A stretch of DNA of 64,000 bases from Monilinia fructicola. Its lineage: Eukaryota > Ascomycota > Leotiomycetes > Helotiales > Sclerotiniaceae. Location of the stretch: the NCBI GenBank assembly GCA_008692225.1, contig VICG01000011.1:1550001-1614000 (forward strand), written 5' to 3'. Shown piece by piece: positions 49,515-61,138 of the stretch (positions are counted from its first letter, which is position 1; each line of letters begins with the position of its first letter). Both the position numbers and the translations under genes were made by a program. The notes below the pieces were generated by a model. That model was not told the origin of the DNA. It saw only the letters and a program-made list of their open reading frames with translations, and ran no database searches.

Positions 49515-52500
49515 TCATGCTCCTTCGATGATAGCTCGTACGGTCTTGATTGCTCGATTGAGACAATCTTCAAACTTGGCTACGTCTTCCTCCGCACCTT
49601 GTACCAATATCAATGGATCTGGATGATGGACTTCATAATGAACGAATACACTGTTTGGGCTAGGCATGAAGAATCCGCCTTCTTGCATACGAAGATAGCC
49701 TCCTGACCCGAGATTGTCGGTCTTTGCCCTTTTCGGGGTTGCATGTCGGTCACAGTGTCGCCACGCGGAAGAACTGAATAACGGTGGCAGCTCTTTTCCT
49801 TCTGCTAGCGCAACTCCTAGGAGAGAGTAAAGAGGCTCTACGTACCCGTGACCGTCTGCAATCTGCCGGAGTGCCTGAGCATGGCCAATTGCGATTTGTC
49901 CCACCTTGCTTGACAATTCTGCGACATTCCCCTTCCCACTTTCCATGAATCTAATAGCGGCCTCGATCCATAGCGTTATGTCTGGCGTTAAGGTTTGCAT
50001 CCAGTCAATACGACCCTTTGCGAATTTGGATATTGTCACGGTCTCCCAAACTGGTTCGAAGAAGCCGTAGAACAAACGTGTTGCGAGCTGGATGGAAAGT
50101 AGGACAGTTCCCTTGGAACGCAAGCGTTTGCTTCCAAGAAAAGATCTATTCAGTGCAGGATAGTGGTGGCGGGTGGCTCCAATGCGCTTATAGTGAGCTA
50201 GGTTGTGAGCAGTCTGTTCTTCGATGCACTTGGCAATGTTGGGTGGGATATCGAAGGCCATTTCTCGTGCAGTCGAGGTTCCGATAGATTGACCTTCCAG
50301 CAATTTTGAGACTGAGTATCCGAGAATCTCATCCGTGATATATTCGTTCAGTTGCTTTACGCTCATTCCGTCGAGCTTCGTATTTTCGCAAAGAATACCA
50401 GAGACACCATTGCTTGCAACAGTAAACTGGACTGTCTTGTCTAACCAGCGATTGGTGAGGTGGCAATCATTGAGAAGGATGGCGGTACACCGGTCAGATG
50501 AGGTGACTGGAGCTGTTTCATCGAGACAAACCACAAATGCAGCAGACTCGATGGCCTCAATTGTAGTGTCGTTGGAGCCATCCTCTCTCAATTCAGAGTA
50601 CAATTCAGCCCAATCATCTCGCCCTTTAGTGGTTAAAACAGAAACTGGTTGTACTCGCTCTTTAGAGGATTCGATGAGATTGGTGAACAATGCTGTAAGC
50701 TGCGGTACGCCATCTTGCTCCGCTACGGTCAGTTGGTACAAATGACCTCTCCGCATTACAACGATGTTGTTGCTGGTGGAATACTTTCGCACAAGATCTG
50801 CTGCGCACTTTCGTGGCTCCTGGCTTGCATGGAATATCCATTGCGCTGTTTCCATACAAAGAGGCGTATCATTCAAAGAATTTTGCTCAAGAACTCTAGT
50901 TTCCAGCCGTCTCTTGAAGCTCAGCGCTGCAATAGTAATTATCGCTGCTCGCTCAGCCTGACTGTGCTCTGGAACATCGTCTGTTAAATGCCCTAGATAG
51001 AAGAGAGCGTGGTCTTGGAGAGGTTCACGGCGCTCGAGATGTATGTTGTTCTCGTAGAACTCAAGTCTCAACTCTTGACCGGATGGGTTTACTTGAAGAG
51101 CTTGTTGCAGCTCCAAGCCTGATTCTTGGAAGTCTTCAACGACTTGCCTGGTCTCTCGTGCTTCTTCAGGCGAGCAGAGAGCTTTACGAGACTCAATGAA
51201 CATGCGCAGTGTTTCAGAGAGATCTGGAACTGGGAGTGGTTGCAAGATGGCCTTTTGAAACCTCTCTGGCGGTCCTTGAAATCGTGATCTTGAAGTTGGC
51301 ATGGTAGATGCTAACATTTCCTCACTACTACTCGTCTCTGTTTCGTCATCATTCGCAAGTTTTGAGCGCGAGGCTACCTTCCTAGCTAAAGACAGCAAGT
51401 CTTGGCTGTCAAGAACCTCTGACGATTGAATAGGCGCCTCAAACTCTCTCATGATCCAGTTCCGAAGTTCGATCGCGATCAAAGAATCTAGGCCAAATTC
51501 CATAATAGATGAGCCCAGATTGATTTCTGAAGCATCGATAGCGATCAGATTTGCGAGCTGCTCCCTTATAGCGTTAGAAACGAAAAGCAAAATCTCATCT
51601 TGGTCCTTTGTCTCCATGGTGATGTCTCTAAAGCTTTTCCTCTTCACGGCAGCTTCGCTCTTCACATTGGGCCGAGGTACATGGGTAAACATTGGTGTAT
51701 GTGCGGCACCGTTGGCCGCGGTCGTCTTCCAAACAGATTCTGGAGTGAAACCAATCACTGCTTGATGACATTGTGCTTCTCTAGCATCAGTGCTCATCGA
51801 GTACTCAAAGAATGAAAGCAGCTCTGTGGGCCTAATAGGGGTCAATCCTTGACGTCGAAGCGACTGCACGCGCGCATCATTATTAATGTAGGCATCTGCG
51901 CCTTCAATCGATCCGATATTGAGTGACATGTAATGACAGCCCGATGTCTTGTCAAATTGAGATAATGCATCCTGCACAGCGTTTCCTGCGTTATAGTTTG
52001 CCTGTCCACTGGTTCCAATGATACCTACAGCTGATGAGAGCGATATGAAGAATGTCAAGTTTTCTGGCGCATATGTTTTCTGCAGATTCAATGTGCCCTT
52101 AACCTTGGCTTCAAGCACGCTATTAAATATCTCCACGGTCATTGTATCGAGCGTAGAGTCCTGGAGTACAACTGTTGACTGGACGACACCTTTGATGGTG
52201 GGCAGACCTTTGGCTTTAATCTCAGACAGTGTGTTTTTGACGCTAGCCTCGTCGGCGATGTCACATCTCATACTGTAGAGTCGACAATTCGCCCCCAACC
52301 CTTGAAGTTCCTTTTCAAAAATTTCGTGTTCGACAGGGCTTGATCCACTTCTTGAAAGTGTCACCAAATGCTTTGCCCCGGCTTTCGCCATCAGCCGAAG
52401 GAATCTTTTTCCCAGATCGCCCAGTCCACCAGCAACAACATAGGTTGCATCGTTCTCTAGAGTCAGTACCGTGCGGTTTGATCTCGTAACCCCCACCGTG

Positions 52501-55500
52501 GAGTTATTTCTGACGTCGAGAACATATTTACTTTTGTCGTCCTGTCGAGCCAACTTGAACACTCCATCGAAGGCATTCATTGATACAGCAATAACCTTTT
52601 GTAAATCTAAAGACATGCCCTGATCTATCATTTCCATTACTTGCTGAAGTAATCTTGCAGACTTTTGAGGCTTGGTTTCAGTGAGAACATCGAGATTGAA
52701 GGTCGAGATAGTTGCATTCGGAGGATGTTCCGATAAGTTCCTCTCATGATGTTTTAGCTCACTGCCATTGTTTCGGATATGACAAATAGTCCCGAAAGGT
52801 TTTAGAGCTTCTATTATGTCATTGGACACGTAAGAGCTCGAACATACAAGTACAGAATCGAGTCCTTTTGTACCAAAAAGCTTGTGTATTTGACGCTTAC
52901 AGATGTAGCCTTCACGTGGAACAAGATGGCTTGGTGGGATTTTGAGAAAGTCTGTCAGGATCACTGCATCATCCATTTTTGATACAGCAGCAATCACCTC
53001 AGCACCAATATGTCTGGCCATTATTAGGGCAGCCCGGCCGATTTGACTGGTGGCACCATCGATCAAGACCTTTTGTCCACGCTGTATATCTGCAATGTCA
53101 AAAATCGCGTTATGGGCGGTCATAAAGGAAACTGGCAATGCTGCTGCAGTTATAAAAGATATTCGGTCTGGTAAGAGCTGAACCTGCCTTTTATGAACCC
53201 TTAGTCGGTTTGCGTAAGACGGCGTGGCGAAAGCGACCACTCTATTGCCAACTTGAAGGTTCGATACTCCAGATCCTATCGCAGTGACAATACCAGCATA
53301 CTCATTAATACTATTGCTATATTGTGGTGATTCAGAAGGAATTCCAAATGCCCTCGCCTCTATTTCGACCGAGTCTTCTTCCAAAATCATACAATGCGAT
53401 TTTTCTTCAACGAAAACAAGATCCCTAAGGATACCCTTCTTTTGCTCAATCAATCTCAGCGGTACTCGAGAGTCTGTGAAAGATTTAACCTCAACGGTTA
53501 TGTCGCTCTTACCAGAGATTTGACGATTTAGGGTGCTACTGGGGATGACTCTTGGAATTAACACACCAGAGCTATTGATGATGTACTCTCGCTCTTGAGG
53601 GACGTCGGTCTGAATGAAGGCGCGGGAAATCTGCATCAGGATTTCGAGGAGTCTGGATTGCGATTTCTGATTGAGATTCTGTTGCACATCGATCGTAACC
53701 ATTTGGAGATCCTCATTCTCTGCGTGTGCTGTCCGAGACATTCCAGTAATGAGGTGCTTCTTGGGGTAAATTAAGTCTCTTCCATTATCTAGCACGCTTA
53801 TCCAAATCACTCTAGAGGGTCCTCTGAGAAGCTCGCATACATCTTGAAATCTCTCCGGTCTTGGGTCTGTGAGGATAGGTTTAGAACCATCGTCAATCAC
53901 AATATTGATGGCACTATCATGTAGTAATTTGCTACCCCATGACCTTGTGGCTGCCTGCATTCCTTTACCTCTGAAAGCTTCTAAAATTCCAGTTGTTAGC
54001 TTTGCCAAACCAGTGGGCAATCCAGGTTCAGTAACTAGTCTGACCTCGGGGCTGGCCACGATATTGACAGCATCAGTAGCTCTAGCCACCATCAAGCTAG
54101 AAATTGGGCTTATATCATCATCCTGGGCTGTAAGCTGCATCCTCAAGGAAGCTTGAGACAATTTAGCTGCCCAGTCATCCACGGAACGGAGAGTTTCACT
54201 GTCATGAATATCTTTCGCATCCCTCCGACTTTCAGATAATGTACTGATAGTAATATTGTGATAACTTTGCGGATTGGTGATCTCGATCAACAACAGGACA
54301 CCATCGGGCTTTAAGAGCTGACGTATTTTCGAGAGAGTAGAGGAGATGTTTGATGTATTGTGGAGAGAATTGCACGCTAGGACGATATCGTAAGAGCCGT
54401 GCTTGAAACCTTGGTCCACAGGTTCTTTTTCAATATCCAACAGTCGAAATTCGACTGCGCTTGAGAAGTTTTGGAGCTTCTCACGCGCATGGTCGAACAA
54501 ATCCGAGGAATTATCAGTGAAATCATAAACGGCAGGACGTTTGCTGGTAGCATCCAGGGCCTCCAAGAATGGTAATGTTGCACTTCCTGTGCCACCACCA
54601 ATCTCGAGGATGGAGAGACCTGATTGTTTGAAGCTCTTGTGCTTCAAGTATTGTGACATAGAGGCGTAGCAACGGGCAAAAGATTCATCAGCAGCTCGAT
54701 AGATCAAGTCATTCTCAAGTATTAATTGATCTGCATTTGTTTTCCCTGTCAAAATATCGACTAGAGCTGGACCTAAAGAAGCAAGGACCTCAGCTTCTGC
54801 TCCGTACTCATTCAAACTCTTCAATACCTCTTTCTCGTGCTCTGATGACTGGTTGACTGGTATAGGAGTGATCAGTTTCTCCATCAATTCATAGAGGTGC
54901 TTGTGGCCATCGATTGCTGGGTTCTGCTTTTGTACTTGAGTGACGCAGCGACGAACGTATATTTCCGCTGCTTCATTCATTCTTTTGATTTTAGTTTCTT
55001 GCGACGCCCATGGCTCCGATACTAGTCGGTGTTCCGCTGTGAGAAAGCTCTCATCTAAGCCCCATTTCACCTCGTAGCAAATGTCGCGTCCATTTTGAGC
55101 AGCTGTGTCTTCTGAAAGGTTAGACGCCAAGCTGCGCAACTCCATCCCTGTTACTGAAATGATGGGATTTGCAGTTGGGATACCTTTTCCTGGGAATACA
55201 AAAAGATCAACTTCTGCAGCTCTAAAGTGACTTGATGTCAAAGCTGTTATCGCAGAGAGCGATTCACCAGGCTTGTTCTCAACCTCAAGACCGAGCGATA
55301 TTTCATCAATCCGGACCGGCATAATTGAGCCTGGACCTAGTTCCTGATTGACCAGCGGTAAGCTGGTGTGTAATAAGATATCCAAGGTTGAGGGATGGAT
55401 GATATGCGGACATATGTGACTAGCTGGCATGATAGACACCACATCAGGAATTATAATGTGAGAAATGGCTCGATCTGCATCCATTGAAAGATCTTCAATG

Positions 55501-58500
55501 CCTGAAAATGTTGGGCCATAGGTGTTTCCAATTCTCTCAAGCTCTTTGTAGAGTTCCTCAGATTCAATATTCTTGGTGGAAGCTGGATCAAGCATATCTG
55601 ACATCTCTCTGTATGTCAAGAGGGTCCCATGCCAACTTTGCTCCTCACTTGAGGCAAATTCGATGGTCACTATTCCGCGGCAATACTCAGTCCACTGTCC
55701 TTCATCTGAAACTGCCGTAATAGAGAAGTTATGCTGAATAGTATTGCCACTTTCGATCACATTGACAGAGTCAAAGCTCAATTGGACTTCAATCCTAGCG
55801 CGCCCTTCTGGGACAACAAGGCCCTTCAAAAATGCCACATCTTTCAGTACAACGCGCTGAACTTTTTTCTCTGGGTGGCGATCTCCAGCCAATTGTGACG
55901 CTGCCTCGATTGCCATACAGAGATATCCAGAGCCAGGAAAAATCGTTAGCCCGTCTATGATATGATCTCTAAGCCACGGCAGACCCTCTACTCCAATCAT
56001 ATGTCTCCATGACGGGCGGAGAGGCGTGTTGTCTGTCATTTTGAGGCCTAGTAAATCATGATATGGGTGTTTCCTCAACCTGTAGTCCCGGCTTAGACGT
56101 GATTCATGCCAATACCTTTTGGAGTGATCCCACGAGTATGAAGGCAGGTTGTGCAGCACCGATGCGTTATTAAAGGTTGGATCGGAATCTAACACCGCGG
56201 CGATATTTACATGATGGCCATGACTAAAGATTCTTCCAACCATATCCAATGCACTTAGATCTGCTCTGGCCCCACGGACGAGAACAGAGTTGTAACTATA
56301 TGGTACCTGTGGATCTAAATCCGCGGTGGATTGTCTGACTGGTCCTGCAAGTGCAGCATGCGGTCCTATCTCAATGAAGATCCTATGCGGTTGTATACTC
56401 CGTAATGAAGAATTTTCTGCTCGGCACAGGCTTTGTAAAGCATCACAAAATCTCACTTTGCTAACAAGGTTTGTTGTCCAATAATCGGCCCCAAATTGAC
56501 TCGATCTCTCAGAGCCTGTGACAGAAGAGAAAAGCTTGACTTTAGTTGTATTTGGTGTATTACTGTCCTTGATTTGACCCAAACTATTCTTGTAGTCCAC
56601 AGCAGCTGCTTGCATATGATGAGAATGGTAAGCCGTATCAACGTTGAGCTTTCGGTTAAAAATGCCTTCTTTGGTCAGGATTTCCGAGAGTTCTGAGATT
56701 GCGAGATCGTCGCCGGAAATAGTGGTACTACTCGGGCTGTTTTGGCAAGCAACGACAGCGACCCCTCGTTTCAAAAATGTCAGATATTTTGCTATATCAT
56801 GCTCTCCAACACCAACAGCAAGCATCCCCCCTTTGCCCAAACCTTTCTGTTTGGATATCAAAGCAGAGAAACCTCGGTTATACGATACTTTAAGTGCTGT
56901 ATACTGAGATAGATGGCCTGCAGCATACGCAGCTCCAATCTCACCACTAGAGTGGCCAATTACCGTCCTAGGCAAAATCCCCCAACTCCGAAGAAGATCT
57001 ACTAGAGCAATTTGAATAGCAGTTGTGGCAGGTTGCGCTAATTCTGCTTCCGCCAATCTAGACGTCTTGCTCTCCCGTAAAAGCTCTCCCATTAGGTCCC
57101 ATGGTGCTCCGAGATTACAAAGTATCTGTCTCGATCGATGCATAGAATCTTTGAAAGTCGTGTTGGATAACAGCTCCCGACCCATCCCCGGCCATTGAGC
57201 TCCTTGTCCCGTAAAAACAAAGGTAACATCTATATCTGGAGATAAACGTGTTGTAGCATCTTTTCTCTTAGTACCGTTTCCAAGAGCCTCAAGAAGCTCT
57301 TCTTGAGTAGCAGCCACGCAACTAAACCTCCACGGCATGATGGATCGACGTTGACATAGTGTGTAAGATAGGTCTTTGAGTAAATTTTGCACAGTGTGCT
57401 TTGATACCCATTTCTTGGTAGATTCCAGCATATTCAACAGCGAACTTCGATTTGCGGCTGATAATATGAATAACCGTGGTATTTCCTCAGTTGCTGTTCT
57501 ATCTTCCATTTTGCTCGCACCCCGCCAATGTCGCTGTAAGACTGCATGTGCGTTGGTGCCCCCGTATCCAAAACTGTTAACAGACACCCTAGGAATTCCA
57601 GGCTGTGACCATGGCTCTAGAGCTATTGGAATCTTGATCTTTTTTTGCTCGAGATTCAAGTTCGGCTTGGGATGCTCAAAATTAACATTCGGCGGTATAG
57701 ACCCATGCTCCAGCACTAAGACCGCTTTTATCAGGGCAGCCACACCACTCACGCTCTCTAAGTGACCAATGTTTGATTTAATAGATCCAACGACCAAAGG
57801 AGTACCGGCTTCGCGATCTTCGCAAAATACTTTTGAAATACTTTCTAGCTCAGCACTATCCCCGGCGAGGGTTCCGGTACCGTGTGCTTCAATGTAACCT
57901 ACATCCCGCGTGCATAAACCGATACTGTTCCATACCTTTCTCTCCAATTCAGTCTGGGCTGCACCACTTGGGAGTGTTATTCCTGCTGTGTGGCCGTCCT
58001 GATTTATAGCTGCATCGAGGATAACGGCTCGAATTGGATCTTTATCCTTTATAGCATCATCTAACCGCTTGATTACCAGAGTAGCAATACCTTCACCACG
58101 CCCGTAGCCTGCACCGCGATTATCGAATGAATACGACCTACCATTCGCGTTGAGCATGTGGAGGTTGCTCATAGAGATCATGTGATCAGGGCTCAGTATC
58201 AGGTTTGCGCCACCTGCGAAAGCTAAGTCTGATTCCCCAGAACGCAAGCTCTGACATGCTTGAGCAACCGCTGTCATACCTCCTGAGCATCCAGTATCAA
58301 TCGTCATTGACGGGCCTTTCAGATCAAATGAATGCGAGATCCTGTTCGCAAGAATCGCTTCGCCAGTACCAGTCACATGGTACTTGGGGATATTTTGCAT
58401 ATCCTTATATATGTTGCGATCATAATCTCTGGTAAACATTGCCATATAAACTGCTGTGTTGGACTTTTGAATCTTCTCCTGCCGTATCCCTGCACTTTCT

Positions 58501-58979
58501 AGAGCCTCATAAGTGACCTCGAGCAAGAGTCGTTGTTGAGGGTCCTGCAGTCCCCGTGAGTTAGCGCTCATTTCCATTCTTGAAAGTGCTTAAAGAGTAA
58601 AGAGGAGGCAATCATATTCTCAAAACTCGGAGTCTGCAGATCAAGAAATCATTTGTCAAGACTCCGTTCGAGCAGGATTCGTTTCCTCATTACCTACCAT
58701 TGCTGCAGCTTCCTGTGGCAGGATGTTAAAGAAACCGGCATCAAATTCGCCAATGTCCTGTTTGAGAAAATGACCTCCAACATGATTGTGGGTTCCATTG
58801 GTATCGTCTGGATTGGGATGTAAAAATGCCTCCTCGTTGTATCTATTGGCTGGTACTTTGCTCCACGCACTCTGCCCCTTTTCTAGCAGTTCCCACAGCT
58901 TTTCTGGATTTGTAGCATCGCCAGGAAGCCGGCAACCTATTCCTACGATTGCTAACGGAATAGGACTTTGACTCTTCAT
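49515..58979 (-). CDS. highly reducing polyketide synthase 2 with C-terminal carnitine-acyltransferase-like domain
   Basis: Iterative PKS of 3103 residues, two exons (58979-58698 and 58544-49515); the 153 nt intron restores the KS motif MDPQQR and has a CTAAC branch site. Domains: KS 1-430 (active site DTGCSGG, HGTGT, NIGH), AT about 530-860 (GQGAQW, GHSSGE), DH about 920-1200 (His952 region, HxxxGxxxxP), MT about 1400-1560 (EIGGGTGSAT), ER about 1780-2090 (divergent loop GATSQIG near 1920), KR about 2125-2330 (GGLGDLG, YNAGN), ACP about 2400-2480 (FGLDSL) and cAT about 2520-3090. In the cAT the expected catalytic His of the EHxxxDG-type motif is Asn2815 (CENTKLDG). HR-PKSs with active cAT release or recapture chains as carnitine or alcohol esters; here that step is doubtful. 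The frame is intact over 9 kb, unlike HR-PKS 1. Confidence 0.93.
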
Positions 58980-59506
58980 GATTCTGTATGTATTATTATG
59001 TTACATCAATATCGTAGTATTCGATATAGGAGACCGCAACAGAGCACAGCTAAATCCGGGGCGGGTTAGGTTCCAGGGTATGGTGTGCTGTATTACTGGT
59101 ATTTCTCCTCACACTACTTAAAGTCTTCAAATTTTTCTTGAATTTTAACGTTATCCACATCATTATCCTTAATAACGAACTTTCATGTATTACTTTACGT
59201 CGGCCGTAATCGGTCGGTCGATCGGCTGGTCTGTTCGGATCGGTCAACCACGCTGAAAAGCTTAGATTGACCCGACCCGACAAATAACCATCAGTTGTTG
59301 AAGCTGCCTGTTTCTGCTTCCTACCTTTCTCTGATACTCTAAATCGCTGACAGGTTGTTGGCTCCGGTTTATTTAGCCCAAGATAACGACGGCATACTTC
59401 CTGGCAATAAAACGGAATTCCATGAAACACAAATCGGAATACTAATCAAAAGGACCTATTATCGTGCCCAATAACCTAAGCCGAACAACCGTATTACCTT
59501 TAAGAG
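58980..59506. promoter_or_regulatory. divergent promoter HR-PKS 2 / acyltransferase
   Basis: 527 bp spacer. Contains TCGGCCGT at 59200-59207 followed by a run of CGG-containing words (AATCGGTCGGTCGATCGG) up to about 59225, which may be a cluster of half sites. Confidence 0.55.
59200..59207. promoter_or_regulatory. TCGGCCGT site with flanking CGG half sites
   Basis: Variant of the cluster palindrome, about 220 bp from the HR-PKS 2 start and 300 bp from the acyltransferase start; three further CGG words follow within 20 bp. Confidence 0.5.
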
Positions 59507-60901
59507 ATGCTTGCCACACGATCTCATAATTATCCTTGGAATCTTACCGCTCCCGGGAGTTTCACTCAAGAGTATGACAGCTTTCAAAGTGTACAAGTGT
59601 CATGGAATAAGGTTGATGATGAAGAACGTCGCTTGCACCTCTTGGGTTCATACGTTCAGATCGAATCGAACATCCCCGATCTCGAAACTCGCTTGCGAAA
59701 AGCATGGTTAACCGCACGGTACTTTCATCCAGGCATTGCTATCCGATTAGAAGAATATTACAAATCGTACAATGTGCCCACAGACGATGAATTAAATGCA
59801 TGGTTGAATAAAACGTTTCTCGAAGCTCCATGCGATACTGCAGAAGAATTTCAGAGGAAATATATTGGCAACGAACCACAGCCACAGCTTTATTGGTTCC
59901 ATAAAACCAAGGAGTTACTCATAATAGCTCATCACACTCTATTTGATGCTGGTGGTTTGTGGTTGTTCTGGGAGTCGTACCTGGAGCTCGTCGCCAGTCC
60001 CAAAACAGTCCGTTTTGGCGATGAGTGGAAAAATCTCCCGTTTGCGAGAGATGATCTTCTCGGCTTGCCAAGGTACCCAAGTTTAGCTGCGTATACCAAA
60101 GGACTTGAAGTGATCATGGATTGCTTGAAACCAGAAGTTGTCGAACTGCCTACTTTGAACACTAGAATCAGCTCCGACGGACAGATCATCACAAACGGTA
60201 AAAGCCACAATGGCTTCTTGCGGGTCGTTTTACCTCCTGATCAATCGATGGCTATCGTTCAGTCATGCAAGCACCGTGGAGTCAGCATCACATCTGCTGT
60301 CTTTGTCGCGCTTGCACTGACATGTCGGAAATTCCAAAGTGAATATGGAAAAGCAGGAAGATACGCAGCGTGTTTCCACAACTTCGATTCGCGTCCCTGG
60401 TTCTCTAAAGAAGCGGCTAAATTGTGCAATGCCGGTAATGATCCCCATGCTATGATTCCATTTGCTATAGATCTCGAAAATAAAGATTTCGATGAGATTC
60501 TCGTTAGCACCGATGAGAAGTTTAGGTCTTTGCGCACTGAGTTTGGAAAAGATCCTGCAGGCTTGGATGCCCTGTCACTTATGCTGAAAGGATTACTTGA
60601 CCTGAACGGACCCGTGGCTACATTTCCCGGCTTCACGAGTTTCGGTGTTGGAGACAGGATCATCAAGACGGCTTATAACGATGAAGCTGGTAACTGGATC
60701 AAAATTGTGGACACATATCACTGGATACATAATATGGTGAAAGGAATGAATGCGGTCTGTATTTATAGTTGGAAGGGGAGGATGATATTGGGGGGTTGCT
60801 TCAATGAGGCATGGCATTCGGAAGATATGTTCCGTCGTTTATTTCAAGAGTCCTTTGATCTTTTACTGTGTAAGTTCGATTTGAAGCAGGAAAAGTTGTA
60901 G
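59507..60901 (+). CDS. HxxxD acyltransferase (trichothecene 15-O-acetyltransferase/condensation-like fold)
   Basis: 464 residues, no intron. The active-site motif HHTLFDAGG gives His143-x3-Asp147, as in the chloramphenicol acetyltransferase/condensation-domain superfamily; overall length and order of segments resemble the Tri3-type O-acetyltransferases. The plant-type DFGWG motif is not visible. No signal peptide, so it is probably cytosolic. It lies divergent to HR-PKS 2 and shares its promoter, which suggests it esterifies a hydroxyl of the product with acetyl-CoA or with a polyketide acyl group. Frame intact. Which acyl donor it uses cannot be read from sequence. Confidence 0.82.
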   Translation: MLATRSHNYPWNLTAPGSFTQEYDSFQSVQVSWNKVDDEERRLHLLGSYVQIESNIPDLETRLRKAWLTARYFHPGIAIRLEEYYKSYNVPTDDELNAWLNKTFLEAPCDTAEEFQRKYIGNEPQPQLYWFHKTKELLIIAHHTLFDAGGLWLFWESYLELVASPKTVRFGDEWKNLPFARDDLLGLPRYPSLAAYTKGLEVIMDCLKPEVVELPTLNTRISSDGQIITNGKSHNGFLRVVLPPDQSMAIVQSCKHRGVSITSAVFVALALTCRKFQSEYGKAGRYAACFHNFDSRPWFSKEAAKLCNAGNDPHAMIPFAIDLENKDFDEILVSTDEKFRSLRTEFGKDPAGLDALSLMLKGLLDLNGPVATFPGFTSFGVGDRIIKTAYNDEAGNWIKIVDTYHWIHNMVKGMNAVCIYSWKGRMILGGCFNEAWHSEDMFRRLFQESFDLLLCKFDLKQEKL

Positions 60902-61138
60902 ATCATGGCCAGATTATAGATGCCAATGTTAGGGTCGCTTAAGAGCATATTTTGGCTTCTATACCAATTCAAGTGTTGATACGCCAATGTCTTGGTAAAG
61001 TCATGGGAAATATTTGAAAAATAGGTTTAGCGCCTAGATACATTCTGAACTCTCCATCTCCTAACTGCAATCGTTTGTAAGCGGGCATGAATAGCCCTAC
61101 TTCAAGTAGCAACTTACCTGTCTATTTGGCAGTCATAT

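Noticed and set aside
49518..51815. Plus-strand frames opposite HR-PKS 2
   Set aside because: Antisense shadows of an intact 3103-residue PKS.
58545..58577. HR-PKS 2 starting at the ATG at 58577
   Set aside because: Those 11 codons lie inside the intron; splicing to the 58979-58698 exon gives the complete KS N-terminus.
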